The translations under genes and the position numbers were made by a program. From Stentor coeruleus (lineage: Eukaryota; Ciliophora; Heterotrichea; Heterotrichida; Stentoridae): a DNA stretch of 64,000 nucleotides. Every line of letters begins with the position of its first letter. Position 1 is the stretch's first letter. This document shows positions 49,672 to 60,682 of the stretch, in pieces. Location of the stretch: NCBI GenBank assembly GCA_001970955.1, contig MPUH01000216.1:16208-80207 (forward strand). Reading direction: 5' to 3'. The notes below the pieces were generated by a model that was not told the DNA's origin, made no database searches, and worked only from the letters and a program-made list of their open reading frames with translations.

Positions 49672-50940
49672 ATGAAGGGGGGGAGAATGCGGGAGATATC
49701 TTTTAGCTATAAATTCATAGGGCAAAGGTTCATCCAAGATCTACATTTCACAAACCAATACTTCAACATCTACCGTAATCGCCTTATAAGATTAAGAGAA
49801 CATATTGACATATTAGATAACACAACAATTTTAGCTGAAAGAATAACAGATGTAAAATTAGGCCAACATGTTTATATAACAGGAATAATAGTCCGTTCTC
49901 ATAAACTCAGAGCATCAAATATAGAAAAATATATAGTAAAAGTTGGTACAATGGATTTAAAACCAGCACTTGGTAATTATTCAACAAATGAAGACCATCT
50001 TTTTATTGAAGATGAAAACGGGAGACTGAAAATTGATTCTCAGTTTCTTGAAGGAGATTGGAATGAACTAGTAACAGGTATTGTTGTTGGTATAAGAGGA
50101 GTAATTAAAGAAGATGCTATTTTACAAGCATTAGATATGGTTTTCCCAACAGCAAAACTTCCACGTCAGATAATCCAAAGAGCAGATGAGTATATTTGTT
50201 TTGTCTCAGGTCTAGAAATTGGTAATCCAACTTTCCCTAACACCCTTTATCATGTTTTTATAGACTATTTTCTTGGTAGCATTGAAAGTTTTGAAGACCC
50301 AATCAGTGGGAAAATAGTCCGGCTAATTATTTTAGGTGATTCAATTTATAAACCTTTAAATGCAAGGACTGTTGATAGAAAAGCTGTTGGTGAAAATGAA
50401 GTTAAAGGCTTTCAGGAAATGAATAGTTCACTTAAACAACTTGACACAATACTTGCTGAACTTTCTGGGATTTTCCCAGTTGATATAATCCCAGGAGAAA
50501 TGGATCCAACTAATGCATCTTTTCCACAACAGCCATTAAGTCCATATCTTTTTTTTAAAGCATCAGTTTACTCAGCTTTACAATCAGTTCCTAATCCTTA
50601 TGAATTCGAACTTGATGGAGTTAGTATATTATGCACATCAGGACAAAATATAAATTCTATGGCTCAGTTTCTTCCAGAAAGTTTGTCTGAATTAGAAATT
50701 ATGGATTTGACACTTAAATATAAACATATTATCCCAACTGCTCCTGATGCTTTACAATGTATACCTTTACAAGATAGTGACCCGTTTATATTAAATCAAT
50801 TACCTAATCTTTATATAGCTGGGAATATGAAAACTTTTAGAACTGGAATTACAAATGATGGGGTTAGGATTGTGACTGTACCTAAATTTGAGAATAGTAA
50901 GACTTTTGTTGTTATGAATAGATTTACATTAGAATCTTAA
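49672..50940 (+). CDS. POLD2: DNA polymerase delta small subunit (POLD2)
   Basis: The protein has 422 residues, slightly shorter than human POLD2. The N-terminal part (FHF-like TNQYFNIYRNRLIRLR) corresponds to the human SFSRQYAHIYATRLIQMR block. An OB fold follows, then the inactive calcineurin-like phosphoesterase domain with the strongly conserved PVDIIPGEMDPTN, FPQQPL and GVSILCTSGQN. The subunit links the catalytic subunit to the rest of polymerase delta, the lagging-strand replicase. The ATG at 49672 was chosen; another in-frame ATG lies five codons later. No extra N-terminal exon is needed. Confidence 0.94.
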   Translation: MKGGRMREISFSYKFIGQRFIQDLHFTNQYFNIYRNRLIRLREHIDILDNTTILAERITDVKLGQHVYITGIIVRSHKLRASNIEKYIVKVGTMDLKPALGNYSTNEDHLFIEDENGRLKIDSQFLEGDWNELVTGIVVGIRGVIKEDAILQALDMVFPTAKLPRQIIQRADEYICFVSGLEIGNPTFPNTLYHVFIDYFLGSIESFEDPISGKIVRLIILGDSIYKPLNARTVDRKAVGENEVKGFQEMNSSLKQLDTILAELSGIFPVDIIPGEMDPTNASFPQQPLSPYLFFKASVYSALQSVPNPYEFELDGVSILCTSGQNINSMAQFLPESLSELEIMDLTLKYKHIIPTAPDALQCIPLQDSDPFILNQLPNLYIAGNMKTFRTGITNDGVRIVTVPKFENSKTFVVMNRFTLES

Positions 50941-51041
50941 CTGTTACCTTGCATGATTTTATATTGTAAGTAGTTATTTTATTGGAAGGTTATGATTATA
51001 ATGATATATGAAATTTTTAAGATGTTTGATTTGAGGTTTTA

Positions 51042-52292
51042 ATGAAAATATTTTTTTTTTTCAGGGAAGTTGTTGTAATAAATAGTATGTTTTATGGGAA
51101 TTATAAATTTATAGTTTTGATACTCATAATACAGAAAACTTATGCTGGGACTACTGATGATAGATCTTGGATACATGATAATGACATGACTGAATTTGGG
51201 ATTTTTTGTGTTGTTTCTATATGTTGTGTACTTTTTGGTGGGCTTATGTCTGGATTAACAGTTGGATTGCTTGGGATTGATGAACTTGAATTGGAAATTA
51301 AACTTACTAGTGGAACACTTCAAGAAAAAGTTATGGCTAGGAAGATTCTTTCAGTTATAAATAATCATCACTTACTACTTGTCACATTGCTACTTGCTAA
51401 CTCAATAGCTATGGAAGCTTTACCACTTTTTCTTGATGAAATATTTAACACAGAAATCTCTTTAGCCATTAGTGTCACTCTTGTTTTAGCTTTTGGTGAA
51501 GTTATTCCACAAGCTGTTTGTACAGGTCGTGACCAAATAAAAATTGCTGGTAAAATGATCCCTATAATAAAGCTACTCATAATCCTCCTATTCCCATTCA
51601 GTTACCCAATAGCTAAACTCCTTGACTACCTCTTAAAACCTGAGCATACTTCTATTCATCTAAAACAAGACGACCTAAAAACCTTTATCTCCCTTCATGA
51701 AAGTTTCAACAAAGGTCATGACAAAGAAAACATCGGTTTAGAAAAATTCCAAATCAGTACAATTCATAAAGTCATAGATCTAAATCGTATAAAAGTTAAA
51801 AGTTTTATGTTACCTTACAAAAATTTTAACCCAATAAAACTTAATACAACATTAGATCAAAAAGCATTTGATAAAATCCTCATAGGAAAATATAATTCAA
51901 TTCCTGTATATGAAGACTATAAAAGCAATATAATTGGGGTTATTAAAATACATGAACTTTTTAGAATTATTAAAAATGATAATATTGTGACAAATGATTT
52001 AGTTATGAGAGAACCAGAAATTTTTGATTATAAAATGACTTTGCTTACAGCTTTGAAAAGGTTGGAGGCTGCACAAGATAATATAGGGTTTGTCACTAAT
52101 AATTTTGATGGTGAAAAAAAGATTATTGGGGTTGTGACTAAAGAAATTATTATGGATCATTGCTTAAGTTCGACAAACCTTTCAGAAAGGTCGGATATTA
52201 CTGAGATATCAAGAGCTCTTGCTGAATCATTAGAACATGTAAAACCTTCAAAGAAAAAAAACTTAAGTGCAATGCATGAAAATTTACTTTAA
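51042..52292 (+). CDS. CNNM/MAM3-type membrane protein (DUF21 plus CBS domains)
   Basis: The protein has 416 residues from the first ATG. A second ATG at 51087 gives a better start: its first 20 residues (FIVLILIIQKTYA) look like a signal peptide. The DUF21 membrane domain follows, with family features such as GLMSGLTVGLLGID and LAFGEVIPQAVCTGR. A CBS pair fills about residues 230-370 (SFMLPYKNF, YNSIPVYEDYKSNIIGVI). CNNM proteins handle divalent metal (magnesium) transport at the plasma membrane or vacuole. The direction and ion are family knowledge, not shown here. Confidence 0.92.
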   Translation: MKIFFFFREVVVINSMFYGNYKFIVLILIIQKTYAGTTDDRSWIHDNDMTEFGIFCVVSICCVLFGGLMSGLTVGLLGIDELELEIKLTSGTLQEKVMARKILSVINNHHLLLVTLLLANSIAMEALPLFLDEIFNTEISLAISVTLVLAFGEVIPQAVCTGRDQIKIAGKMIPIIKLLIILLFPFSYPIAKLLDYLLKPEHTSIHLKQDDLKTFISLHESFNKGHDKENIGLEKFQISTIHKVIDLNRIKVKSFMLPYKNFNPIKLNTTLDQKAFDKILIGKYNSIPVYEDYKSNIIGVIKIHELFRIIKNDNIVTNDLVMREPEIFDYKMTLLTALKRLEAAQDNIGFVTNNFDGEKKIIGVVTKEIIMDHCLSSTNLSERSDITEISRALAESLEHVKPSKKKNLSAMHENLL

Positions 52293-53185
52293 TCATTATA
52301 GCTTTTGATATTTGTTGTTTTAAAGGTAAAAAATTAATATTTAAGTTAATATACATATAAAAAATGCACTTTGAATTTAGTTTAATAGCTTTTATTATTA
52401 TCCATTTTAGATATTATATACTTTTTATTTTTAGTAAGTTTTTTATTAAGGATTTTTCTTCTCCATCAAGAATTTGGATTTCATTATGATTATATTCCAA
52501 TATACTTTTAGAATCTTTGATTCTGTTTTCTTAATACACGATTTTTTCTACAACATCTCAAACAATTATTTTGAAGCTTAGTCTATTTGTACTTAATGGA
52601 GATTAAAACTTTGTCCTAGTTTTAGAATTGTATTTGATATATACAATTATCTAAACTAACCTTAAAAACTTGTTAGTGAAAATGCAAAAGCAAGCTAGCC
52701 TAAGTGTAATATAATTCTGAATTTCTATAGTTTTTTTGTTAATTGATTTAGTCCATGAGAGTCTACACATGATTTTTTCAGCGATTGAAATATCTAAACA
52801 AAAAAATTTTTCTCTATCCAAAATCTCAATCACTCCTAAGCAAACTCAACACTAACCCTTCTTCAATCTCCAAAAATCATATCTTAAAAATCTAGTTTTT
52901 ATAAGATAAAGGGTTATTCATTGCAACTTCTAAGCCAATAACCCTAAAACTCTAAAAATCCTTCCACATTTCAAAAAACCCCAAAATACCTAAACCTAAT
53001 AACCATAAAAATCAAAAAAATCAAAACTCAAACAAAGCAAATCTCAAAAAAAACTCATACTAAAACCTCAGCAAATAACAAAATCTTCCTTATCCCAACA
53101 TCTAAAACATAATAATTACATAAAAATCCTATATCGAATTCCCTGTAAAATTTCACAACTCTATCACAAGATACTAATCTAATAA
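52293..53185. other. Intergenic, strong C/A bias in the right half
   Basis: About 890 bp. From about 52840 to the next start the plus strand is nearly free of G, with runs such as CCCCAAAATACC. A short minus-strand frame at 52651-52833 is not convincing. No gene seen. Confidence 0.6.
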
Positions 53186-54844
53186 ATGGATTCACTAACT
53201 AGTTATTTTCCAGGACTTGTGAAAAAGCTTACTGACTCAGTATACCTCCCAAGAAAAGAAACCGATACAATCAAATTTTTACGTTTCGAAAAAATACTCT
53301 TCAAAAACTCATCCCAATGTTTATGTATTCTGATAGGCTACGAAAGGGGCTTTGAAATCTGGGATTTATCCCAAGACCCAGTCTTAGTATTTTCTAAACG
53401 AAACCAAGGGATTTCTATAATCTCATATATCCCTAATAGCCCTACAATCAATTTAGCCCTTGTCACACTTTACGACACAACAGAATTCCCTGAAAAGTCC
53501 TTTAAAATTTTTTCTGTATTAGAAAACAAAACAATTTCTGATATAAAAACCGAAGATTTAGTGACAAATATTTTATGCAACTCTACCATCATCGCAGTTA
53601 GCATGACATGTAAAATTGACATATATGAAAATACAAATTTTTCTAAGCTTTATTTAATCAATGTTATGAGTAATGAGCTAAAATTTGTATTATCTAATGT
53701 ATATATAGCATATACTATAGCATTCCAAATAGAGAATTCTGAACAGACTGATATTAAACTTACTGATGTTATATCAAAAACAATGCAAAACATTGCAGAA
53801 ACAGGGATTAGTACGATTAAAAACTATATGGACCCTAGTGTTCGTATTGGACAATACGGTAAGATTTTCATCAAAGACTTAACTAGTAATTCTCATATCT
53901 GTGAATTCCAAGCTTTTAACACCCCAATTTCCTGTATGACATTTAGTAAAAGTTCTCATCTTCTTATAGTCTCCCCATCTTCTGGTATGAGTTTTCATGT
54001 CTACAGAATCAACCCTGCCAAAGAAATTCGAGGTGAATATAAAAACAGATACTTCCTTTTATATAAATTACACAGAGGAATGACCCCTGCTGAAATCAAT
54101 GATATCACTATAAGTGAAAATGAAAAAATCATAATTGTATCATCAGCTAGAGGAACTTGTCATATATATAAAATCGACCCTGAAAGTATAAGTCTTACTT
54201 ACAACCAAGAAGTTTATTGTCGTATAAAATTAGGATCTATGTTAAATACTCTAGTATTTCCTCGTTGTCAAATATTATTATCAAAAAAAATGCAAGTTAA
54301 AAGTCTTTCACCTTTACAAAATACGATATTAGAACAATGTCCATGTGAAGTGATTATGATAACAAATCTTGGCATTATGTCAAAATATACTATTGAAGTT
54401 AATCCTTTACTTATATCATCTCATGCTATTATACGGAATAAAGATTTTAAAGAAATTCCTTTACAAGCACCACAAAATGATATAAAAAAAACTGTTGAAG
54501 ATGATTTTGAGTATATTGAAATCCCAAAAAATGGATGGGTACCTTTAAGTTGTTCTCCACAGTTTAATTTTTATATGACTGATAATATGTTTCATCAAAA
54601 CCCTGAAGCTGATTATGATGTTTATGCATTACAAGATGATAAAATTGTCCCATGTCAAAAAACTTTAAATAATTTTCAAGTCCCAGGGTTTACTGTGCAT
54701 TATGATAAACATTCAAGGCTTATTGAAGCTATGGATAATCCTATACCTAATACTCAAATCATTAGACCTGAACTTGATTTTCAGTTCATTGACCCTTCAG
54801 TTCCAACTTATAAGCTTTATCTTCATGAACATTTTGCCAGATAA
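53186..54844 (+). CDS. BCAS3-like beta-propeller protein
   Basis: The protein has 552 residues and WD40/PROPPIN-like character: CILIGYERGFEIWDL near residue 50, repeated FxVYxI patterns and ASARGTCHIYKI-type blades near 325. The order matches BCAS3, with VLIGYxxGxQVWD and SARGTCxHVF. BCAS3 binds phosphoinositides with PHAF1 at phagophores in mammals and acts in cell polarity. The C-terminal 100 residues (HYDKHSRLIEAMDNP onward) lie outside the propeller. No signal peptide. The match is by eye; another PROPPIN-like family is possible. Confidence 0.68.
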   Translation: MDSLTSYFPGLVKKLTDSVYLPRKETDTIKFLRFEKILFKNSSQCLCILIGYERGFEIWDLSQDPVLVFSKRNQGISIISYIPNSPTINLALVTLYDTTEFPEKSFKIFSVLENKTISDIKTEDLVTNILCNSTIIAVSMTCKIDIYENTNFSKLYLINVMSNELKFVLSNVYIAYTIAFQIENSEQTDIKLTDVISKTMQNIAETGISTIKNYMDPSVRIGQYGKIFIKDLTSNSHICEFQAFNTPISCMTFSKSSHLLIVSPSSGMSFHVYRINPAKEIRGEYKNRYFLLYKLHRGMTPAEINDITISENEKIIIVSSARGTCHIYKIDPESISLTYNQEVYCRIKLGSMLNTLVFPRCQILLSKKMQVKSLSPLQNTILEQCPCEVIMITNLGIMSKYTIEVNPLLISSHAIIRNKDFKEIPLQAPQNDIKKTVEDDFEYIEIPKNGWVPLSCSPQFNFYMTDNMFHQNPEADYDVYALQDDKIVPCQKTLNNFQVPGFTVHYDKHSRLIEAMDNPIPNTQIIRPELDFQFIDPSVPTYKLYLHEHFAR

Positions 54845-55284
54845 TTATTATTATTATAGTGTTTAACTTTTTAAATAATTTTAATACTGCTTTTTTTTAT
54901 TAGTTTTTTTTTGTAATGATTGTATGCTATTTATTCTTTAGATTTTAAAATGGATTTCATTTTTTATATATGAGAAAGTTTTGTTTTGTGTGTGATAGAC
55001 CTGTAAGTTTTAATATAATTTAAGATTCTGATGGTGGTTTTTTTGCTTTTGATGATTATGATAAAGATCGATAATATAAACTACAAAATACAATTTTGGA
55101 AAATTTGATAAAAGTACTCAAAATTTCATCACAACCTATATATCTTATTAAAAATACCCATAATTTTAAAACCTTCCCTTCACTTTTACCCTCCTTTAAT
55201 ATAAAATTTTAATTAACCTACAACATCCATTTATCCACAAATTAAAAAAACCTAAAAAAGTCCTTAAATCAATTCATAAACAAT
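54845..55284. other. Convergent 3' region
   Basis: About 440 bp between two gene ends. G- and T-rich at first, switching to C- and A-rich near 55080. No gene seen. Confidence 0.6.
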
Positions 55285-56595
55285 TTAAAGACTAATAGTT
55301 GACTTAGAGTCCTCTTCAAACTTCCTCAAATCTTTCGGATAAGAGAAAATAGTGACAATAAACAAAAGTCCAGCAATTAAATATCCAAATCCAACAAAAC
55401 ACAACAAAGATATCCTCAGCATTTCATGAGACTCATTTAAAAACCCTAAACTTACCGTAGATATTGTCCCCCCAATAAAACTCACACAAAATAAAAGTGC
55501 AGTTTCTATTTATATATTACGTAATCCTCTATATTGAGGCTGAGTAACATTTATCATCATAGTTACTGATATCGATATATAAGTTTCCCCAAACGCATAA
55601 ACAATAAAAAGACAAGTCATAGAAAGAGGAAAACTAGAAGTTAAATACATAGTAATAAGAAATGGTACCGAAATAAGATTAGTAACTGAACAAAGTATAG
55701 GTCGATAATGTGGTTGAAGATGCTCTTCTTTATAATCCGAGAATTTTCCTGCTAAAGCCAGATTGATAGGTGTAACTAACAAAGCTAAAGCATTTATAAT
55801 CGAGTATATATTTTTGTTATCAGAAAACTCATTAGAAAAATACAAAGCTTCATAATAACCTCTAGCAAAACCAGCAGAGTATCTAAAAAAAGTTCCAATC
55901 AGGGTGAAAACTATTGTCCGGTTGTGAAAAAGGACTTTCCAATCACTTTTTTCAGGTTTTGTATACTCTTGCACCGTAATCATTGAATTTTTCGTTGGCA
56001 TAGAAAGGTTTTGTATAGTAAAAATCCCAACAACAGTTAAAATCCCTGTAAAAATCCCAGAAACCAAAAATGTTAACCTCCAGCCAATCATCGAACTTAT
56101 CAATAATGTTAATGAAGCTAATGAAGAACCCACATAAACTGCTGCTAAATAAAAACCATATGCCATACCTCGTTGTCCTGGTGGAAAGCTTACTGATATC
56201 ATTTTCATTGATGCTGGGTCAAGACCTGTAGAAAAAATTGCCAGCATACATCGTGGGTAAAGAATTCCCCAAAATGCTATAGCTAAAGCATTTAAAGATA
56301 TAGCTATAGCATTACCAATTGAGTTTATTAAAATAAACCATTTAAGGGTTTTCATTCGGTCGATTAGTTTTCCCTATGTTTATGTTACCATTGGCATTGT
56401 TACTAAAGCATAGACTAATAGAAAACCTGGTCCGGTTATAAACCCATATTCTTCGTTGTTGGTATTTGTGTCTGATAAAAGATCACTACCTGCTGATATG
56501 TAGGAAATGCCTTAGTAGATTGTACAAAATCTTACGGCTTGACTTGCCATTGCTATTCCGATCAGCCCAGCAAGAGTTAGCCAGTTGTTTGCCAT
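55285..56595 (-). CDS. MFS transporter with three 15-nt introns
   Basis: Four exons (56526-56595, 56389-56510, 55521-56373, 55285-55505) total 1266 nt and code 421 residues. All three introns are 15 nt with A at position 10; without splicing the gene would look like two fragments. About ten to twelve hydrophobic segments are visible. FPPGQRGMAYGFYLAAVYVGSS is typical of MFS helix 4 to 5, and a loop with SDYKEEH follows helix 6 to 7. The family moves small molecules across membranes; the substrate is unknown. The first residues (NNWLTLAGLIG) enter TM1 directly. Confidence 0.88.
55506..55520 (-). other. 15-nt intron 3 in the MFS gene
   Basis: The sense sequence is gtaatatataaatag, with A at position 10. 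Splicing joins QPQYRGL to QTALLFC in frame. Confidence 0.93.
56374..56388 (-). other. 15-nt intron 2 in the MFS gene
   Basis: The sense sequence is gtaacataaacatag, with A at position 10. It removes two in-frame stops and joins TMPM to GKLIDRM, a common MFS loop pattern. Confidence 0.94.
56511..56525 (-). other. 15-nt intron 1 in the MFS gene
   Basis: The sense sequence is gtacaatctactaag, with A at position 10. Splicing restores the frame after QAVRF. Confidence 0.92.
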
Positions 56596-57304
56596 TATTA
56601 TGTCATTGTTGAGAGATAGGAAGTTGAATATTTGGTTATGGGTATTGAGAAGTGGAATAGGAATAGGAATTTTTAATATGGTTTTTATGTTTGATGATTA
56701 AGGTTAGAAGGAATTTTTATTAGCTTTTGAGAGTTGTTATGGAGTTGAGGGTTTTAGTTTGGAAGTGTGAGGAGGATAGGATTTTGAGATTTTATAGCAG
56801 AGAGGAAAGGGTTGAGAGAAAAGGGGAAAATATTTTTGGTTGTAAAAAGAAGTGAGAAATTGTTAGGATTTTTGATTTTTTGAGGAATTTTATAAGGAGT
56901 TTTGCGTGGAAATTTAGAGTTTTTATATAATTTGTGATAGATAGTTGGTTAGATTTTAATTAATAGGCAATAGGGTTTATATAAAGATTTTTAGTTAAAA
57001 ATTTTATGCACAACATTTTGCATTTTCAGTTTTAAGATATAAATCATATAAAATATTCCTAGTATACAAAGCTGACTTAAAATAGAGAAAATAACACAGA
57101 AATCATTACGCAATAAAACCTATTATAAATATGTACAACAGATCATTACTAAACAAATTTTAAATTATCAATAAAACATAACAACAAATCAAAAAATATT
57201 CAAAAATCCTAACACCCAAAAAATTCCATATCAAATATAAAACCAAGCATAAAAAACTTTATCAACAAAATAAAATAAACAAATTTAGATTTATCATACT
57301 AATA
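56596..57304. other. Intergenic upstream of the MFS gene
   Basis: About 700 bp, G- and T-rich for the first 350 bp, then C- and A-rich. No gene seen. Confidence 0.6.
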
Positions 57305-58495
57305 TTATTTACCCGCTTCCAATTTCTGAAAGTAATCATCCAAATCTTCTTCTTCCTCCTCATCACTATCTTCAATATGAGTTTTATACTTCTCAATAAG
57401 CTCCCTATCAATTTTCTCTTCCTCTTCTTCCTCTTCACCTTCATAAATAATATTTTTATCTCCTGTTTTTTTCACTCTACGCTTTTTTAAGTTCCCAGGG
57501 ACAACATTATTCGTTCCTTCCTTACTTGTAAAGAACAAATCCACCATAAACTCATCTGAAAAATGTTCAGAAACCGCATCTAAATCATTTTTATACAATC
57601 TCAATATATAATCATCGGTAAAAGCTGTATGGAACATTGCTCTTAGCACAGTCTGCATTTTATCTTCACTATTATTCCTACATCTAAAAATAATATCCCC
57701 TTTTATTTCTAAATTTACATCAAAACAGACTGATTCATCATTTTGTGTATAAGTTTTCATCTTATCAGCTTCAAAGCTTGAGAAAATCATTTTACCCGAA
57801 TGAAAAAACTGTATATAAGGTTTAAATACTTTTAAATGTAAAGGAAGACCATTGATAATAACTTTTTTCAAAAACAAAGTTTTATCATGAGGCTATATAT
57901 GAAATACTTTAAACCCTTGAGTAACTTGATTGATATAATTCATATATCTATAATGAGATGGGAATAAAAGATTTGAAGGCTGAGAGAAATTCTTTGATAA
58001 CTGGGAATAAATATCTATAGGGTCTTTATGGTTTTGCCATGCTAAATATGATGAGATCATCATAAAACTTCTGGCACGAGTTGATTGACAGTGTATGACT
58101 GCTATGTTGTCAGGGTCTGATTCTAACCAGCCTGATATTGAGTTAAAAATCCCAAATATGCTACTGAGAGGAGGGTTTGGGTAGCCTACAAAGACAAAAT
58201 CTAAAACTTGGCCATTGAAAATGTCTGCCGAGTATAAAGTCTCACTGAGATTCCAAACCATGTATTTCCTAAAATGCATAGTATTAAAATACCCAGCAAG
58301 AGAATTGATAAGCTCTTCTTTCGGATAAGGAATCAAAACAATCCTTGAAGTGACAAAAAAAGTATCCTTAGGCAATTCTATATAAATTCTACCTTGTGTA
58401 CTATTAAAAACTGGTACAGTTGGTTCAATATCAGACTCTTGTATCGAACTATCAATAAAATTGAATTTCTGAAGTATTTGTATCAAACGTGACAT
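57305..58495 (-). CDS. PTEN/auxilin-type phosphatase-C2 protein
   Basis: Segments 57908-58495 and 57305-57892 join over a 15-nt intron to give 391 residues. Residues 45-190 match the tensin-type phosphatase region: VTSRIVLIPYP, YMVWNLSE, NIAVIHCQSTRARS and LFPSHYRYMNYI. The P-loop keeps C136 and R142, but the glycine is T139. The general-acid Asp of PTEN (DHNPP) is Y105 (YPNPP), so activity is doubtful. After the intron a PTEN-like C2 domain follows, then a Glu-rich acidic tail. The similarity to auxilin suggests a membrane lipid-binding role rather than a phosphatase; that is inference. The start lies 74 bp from the divergent gene at 58570. Confidence 0.9.
57893..57907 (-). other. 15-nt intron in the PTEN/auxilin-type gene
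   Basis: The sense sequence is gtatttcatatatag, with A at position 10. It separates the phosphatase domain from the C2 domain; removal joins TQGFK to PHDKTLFLKK. Confidence 0.95.
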
Positions 58496-58569
58496 ATATA
58501 TTTATTTTCTCAAATTATGGAATCCTTATCTTAATAATTTAATAAAAATATACTTATGTGTTATAAAAT

Positions 58570-59355
58570 ATGGGTTGTGGTACAATAAAGCCAGATAAGA
58601 GAACTGGGATTAAAAATAGAAAATCATTGTGTGATGCAGATTTTCTTCTATTAATCAAAACCAGATTCACTTTTCAATGCAATGAAAATGAAACCATATG
58701 CCATCGATTTCCTTTACCGGAGGAAATGATTAAAGTTGTTGTGAAAAACCCAGAAATTTTAAAACTTGATAGGCAATCTTCAAGTTCGAATTATTTCACG
58801 AAGAAATTGTCAAGTGTTTTTAAGGATTATCTTCAATTTTGCAATATTGAAGGGTATTTTAGTTTATGTTTACACAAAGTGTGTTTGAAACAATATAATC
58901 TATCACTTGGGATTATAGTTATGTATGTAACCATCTTGGCTAATTGTGATAAGGTTAAGATTATATACAAAAATCCTTATATCGAGGTTGAGAATAAGGA
59001 TTTGTGTATTATAAAAGCTTGGAAGGATTATGTGCAAATGGTTGAAAATGCTTATGAGGCTTATGTTCAACAAGGGGTGTGCAATGACTTGATTTTGAAA
59101 ATAAGGAAGAGGATAAGGAAAATACAAAATTTAAACGATAGGATAAGCTGTAAAAGGAAAAAATATTTGACTCAGGCGCAAGAACTTATTGAGAAGTTTA
59201 TTAATAATGTGGAGGCTAGCAAAAACACTATAAGTGACTTTTTTAAGTGTTATAAGAAATTATACCCTTCGCTACAAGAACTGGTGAAAATTGCTAAAGA
59301 AAACAAACTCACAACTTGTGAAAAAATAGTCCACTTTATTATAAAAAAACAATAA
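58570..59355 (+). CDS. Hypothetical protein, MGC N-terminus
   Basis: The protein has 261 residues and starts MGCGTIKP, a good candidate for N-myristoylation plus palmitoylation. The chain is rich in lysine and cysteine and mostly helical. A region near residues 105-125 (LKQYNLSLGIIVMYVTILA) is hydrophobic enough for a buried helix or one membrane pass. I recognise no family. Frame and codon use are like the neighbours. Confidence 0.75.
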   Translation: MGCGTIKPDKRTGIKNRKSLCDADFLLLIKTRFTFQCNENETICHRFPLPEEMIKVVVKNPEILKLDRQSSSSNYFTKKLSSVFKDYLQFCNIEGYFSLCLHKVCLKQYNLSLGIIVMYVTILANCDKVKIIYKNPYIEVENKDLCIIKAWKDYVQMVENAYEAYVQQGVCNDLILKIRKRIRKIQNLNDRISCKRKKYLTQAQELIEKFINNVEASKNTISDFFKCYKKLYPSLQELVKIAKENKLTTCEKIVHFIIKKQ

Positions 59356-59620
59356 AAAACTGTCTATAAAATCTTTATTACCTAACTATAAAAAAATATC
59401 TAAGCCTTTTCTTTATCATCACAGTTTACTTTGTGATACCAAAACTTTCTTTATTATTATAATTACAAATTCTAAATACAAAATTTTAATAATCCTTCAA
59501 AAATATTTTACTTTACAATATTTCTATCTTGTTAGCTTTTTCATCATAATTTATATTGAAATTTTTATACATCTCCAAAAATTTAGAAAAATAAAAGCTC
59601 TCTAAAAATAATTATTAATA

Positions 59621-60682
59621 TTAAGTAGTATATTCTCTAATTCTTGTATTATATTTTGCCACTTTCTCTCCTTCATTATCAAGCGCTGACAGAGATTTTG
59701 TGCACATTCTAATCAAAGAGACTTCACTTGCTGTATCGAACCCATTAAAAAGCCTTACTCCTAAGTTCATAGCAGCTTCGGAATTCTGAAACTCACTACA
59801 TATAAACGAATTCAGTGCACTAGGTAAACAGTCATCATCATTATGACAATCCATGAACCTTAATATATACAAAATTATCGTAAAAGGTATAATTTCCAAG
59901 CAACAGAAATATAAAAAAAATATCACAGTACTAAATATCACTTACTCAAATACACTATTACCTGGATTAAAACTTATATATGTGAGCATTAATACTGAGA
60001 TAATTGATTTGGAAAAAAATACAAAAAACGAACACAAACATGTGAGTTTAATCCTTCTTGCAATAATAATCCCAACTTTACCATAAAAAATAATTTTCAC
60101 ATTATTAGCCAAAAGATGACCTGTTATGATTAAAGTTAAAGATACAGTAAAGTTTTGAAAGCAATCAACTACCAATGAGCTACTTGATGGAGAATCAAGT
60201 ACAATCCATGATTTTTTTGGATAATAAATAATAATCATTTGCATTACAATACAGAAAATATTAAAAGCAATGTAAAATCCTGTGGCAAATACAAAATATT
60301 TCATTTTTGAAGTTTGTTTGATGATGATTGTTGAGCAAAGGAACATTTCGAACCAAAGAATAGAGAAAGTTGACCCTAAAAGTCCTAAAGACAAACTTGG
60401 GAGAATGTCAAGTATGTCGGTTGTAGTTGAATTTGATGAACTATATAGAAAATATAGAGCCCAAATGATCCTCACTATATATTAGATACTTGAAGATGTA
60501 AAAGCTATTACTATATAGAATGCCCTCTGTCTATTTAAAGATTGGCTGTTGGGGTAGCCTAAACTTTTTATGAATTGATGTATACAGCCACAAAGTAGAC
60601 ATAAATAAAGCCCGGCCAGAATATATACAGCAGGCTCTTTGACTCTTCCTTCGATATTACTTGCTGAATCTGATGCTGCCAT
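59621..60682 (-). CDS. 7-TM membrane protein, THH1/TOM1-like (two introns)
   Basis: Exons 60490-60682, 59946-60474 and 59621-59930 give 1032 nt, 343 residues. Both introns are 15 nt with A at position 10; three separate frames would otherwise appear. Seven hydrophobic segments are visible, with an extracellular-like N-terminus. The pattern near RAFYIVIAF and SMRIIWALYFL resembles the THH1/TOM1/TOM3 seven-helix family, which includes GPCR-like proteins in ciliates and plants. This assignment is weak. The ATG directly follows TTATAA on the sense strand. Confidence 0.72.
59931..59945 (-). other. 15-nt intron 2 in the 7-TM gene
   Basis: The sense sequence is gtaagtgatatttag, with A at position 10. 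Splicing yields GNSVFDTVIFF in frame. Confidence 0.93.
60475..60489 (-). other. 15-nt intron 1 in the 7-TM gene
   Basis: The sense sequence is gtatctaatatatag, with A at position 10. Splicing yields FTSSMRIIW in frame. Confidence 0.93.

Noticed and set aside
57305-57877. Separate C2-domain gene starting at TTG
   Set aside because: A 15-nt intron joins it to the phosphatase domain upstream.
59942-60475. Separate membrane-protein gene starting at GTG
   Set aside because: It is the middle exon of the 7-TM gene; two 15-nt introns join the pieces.
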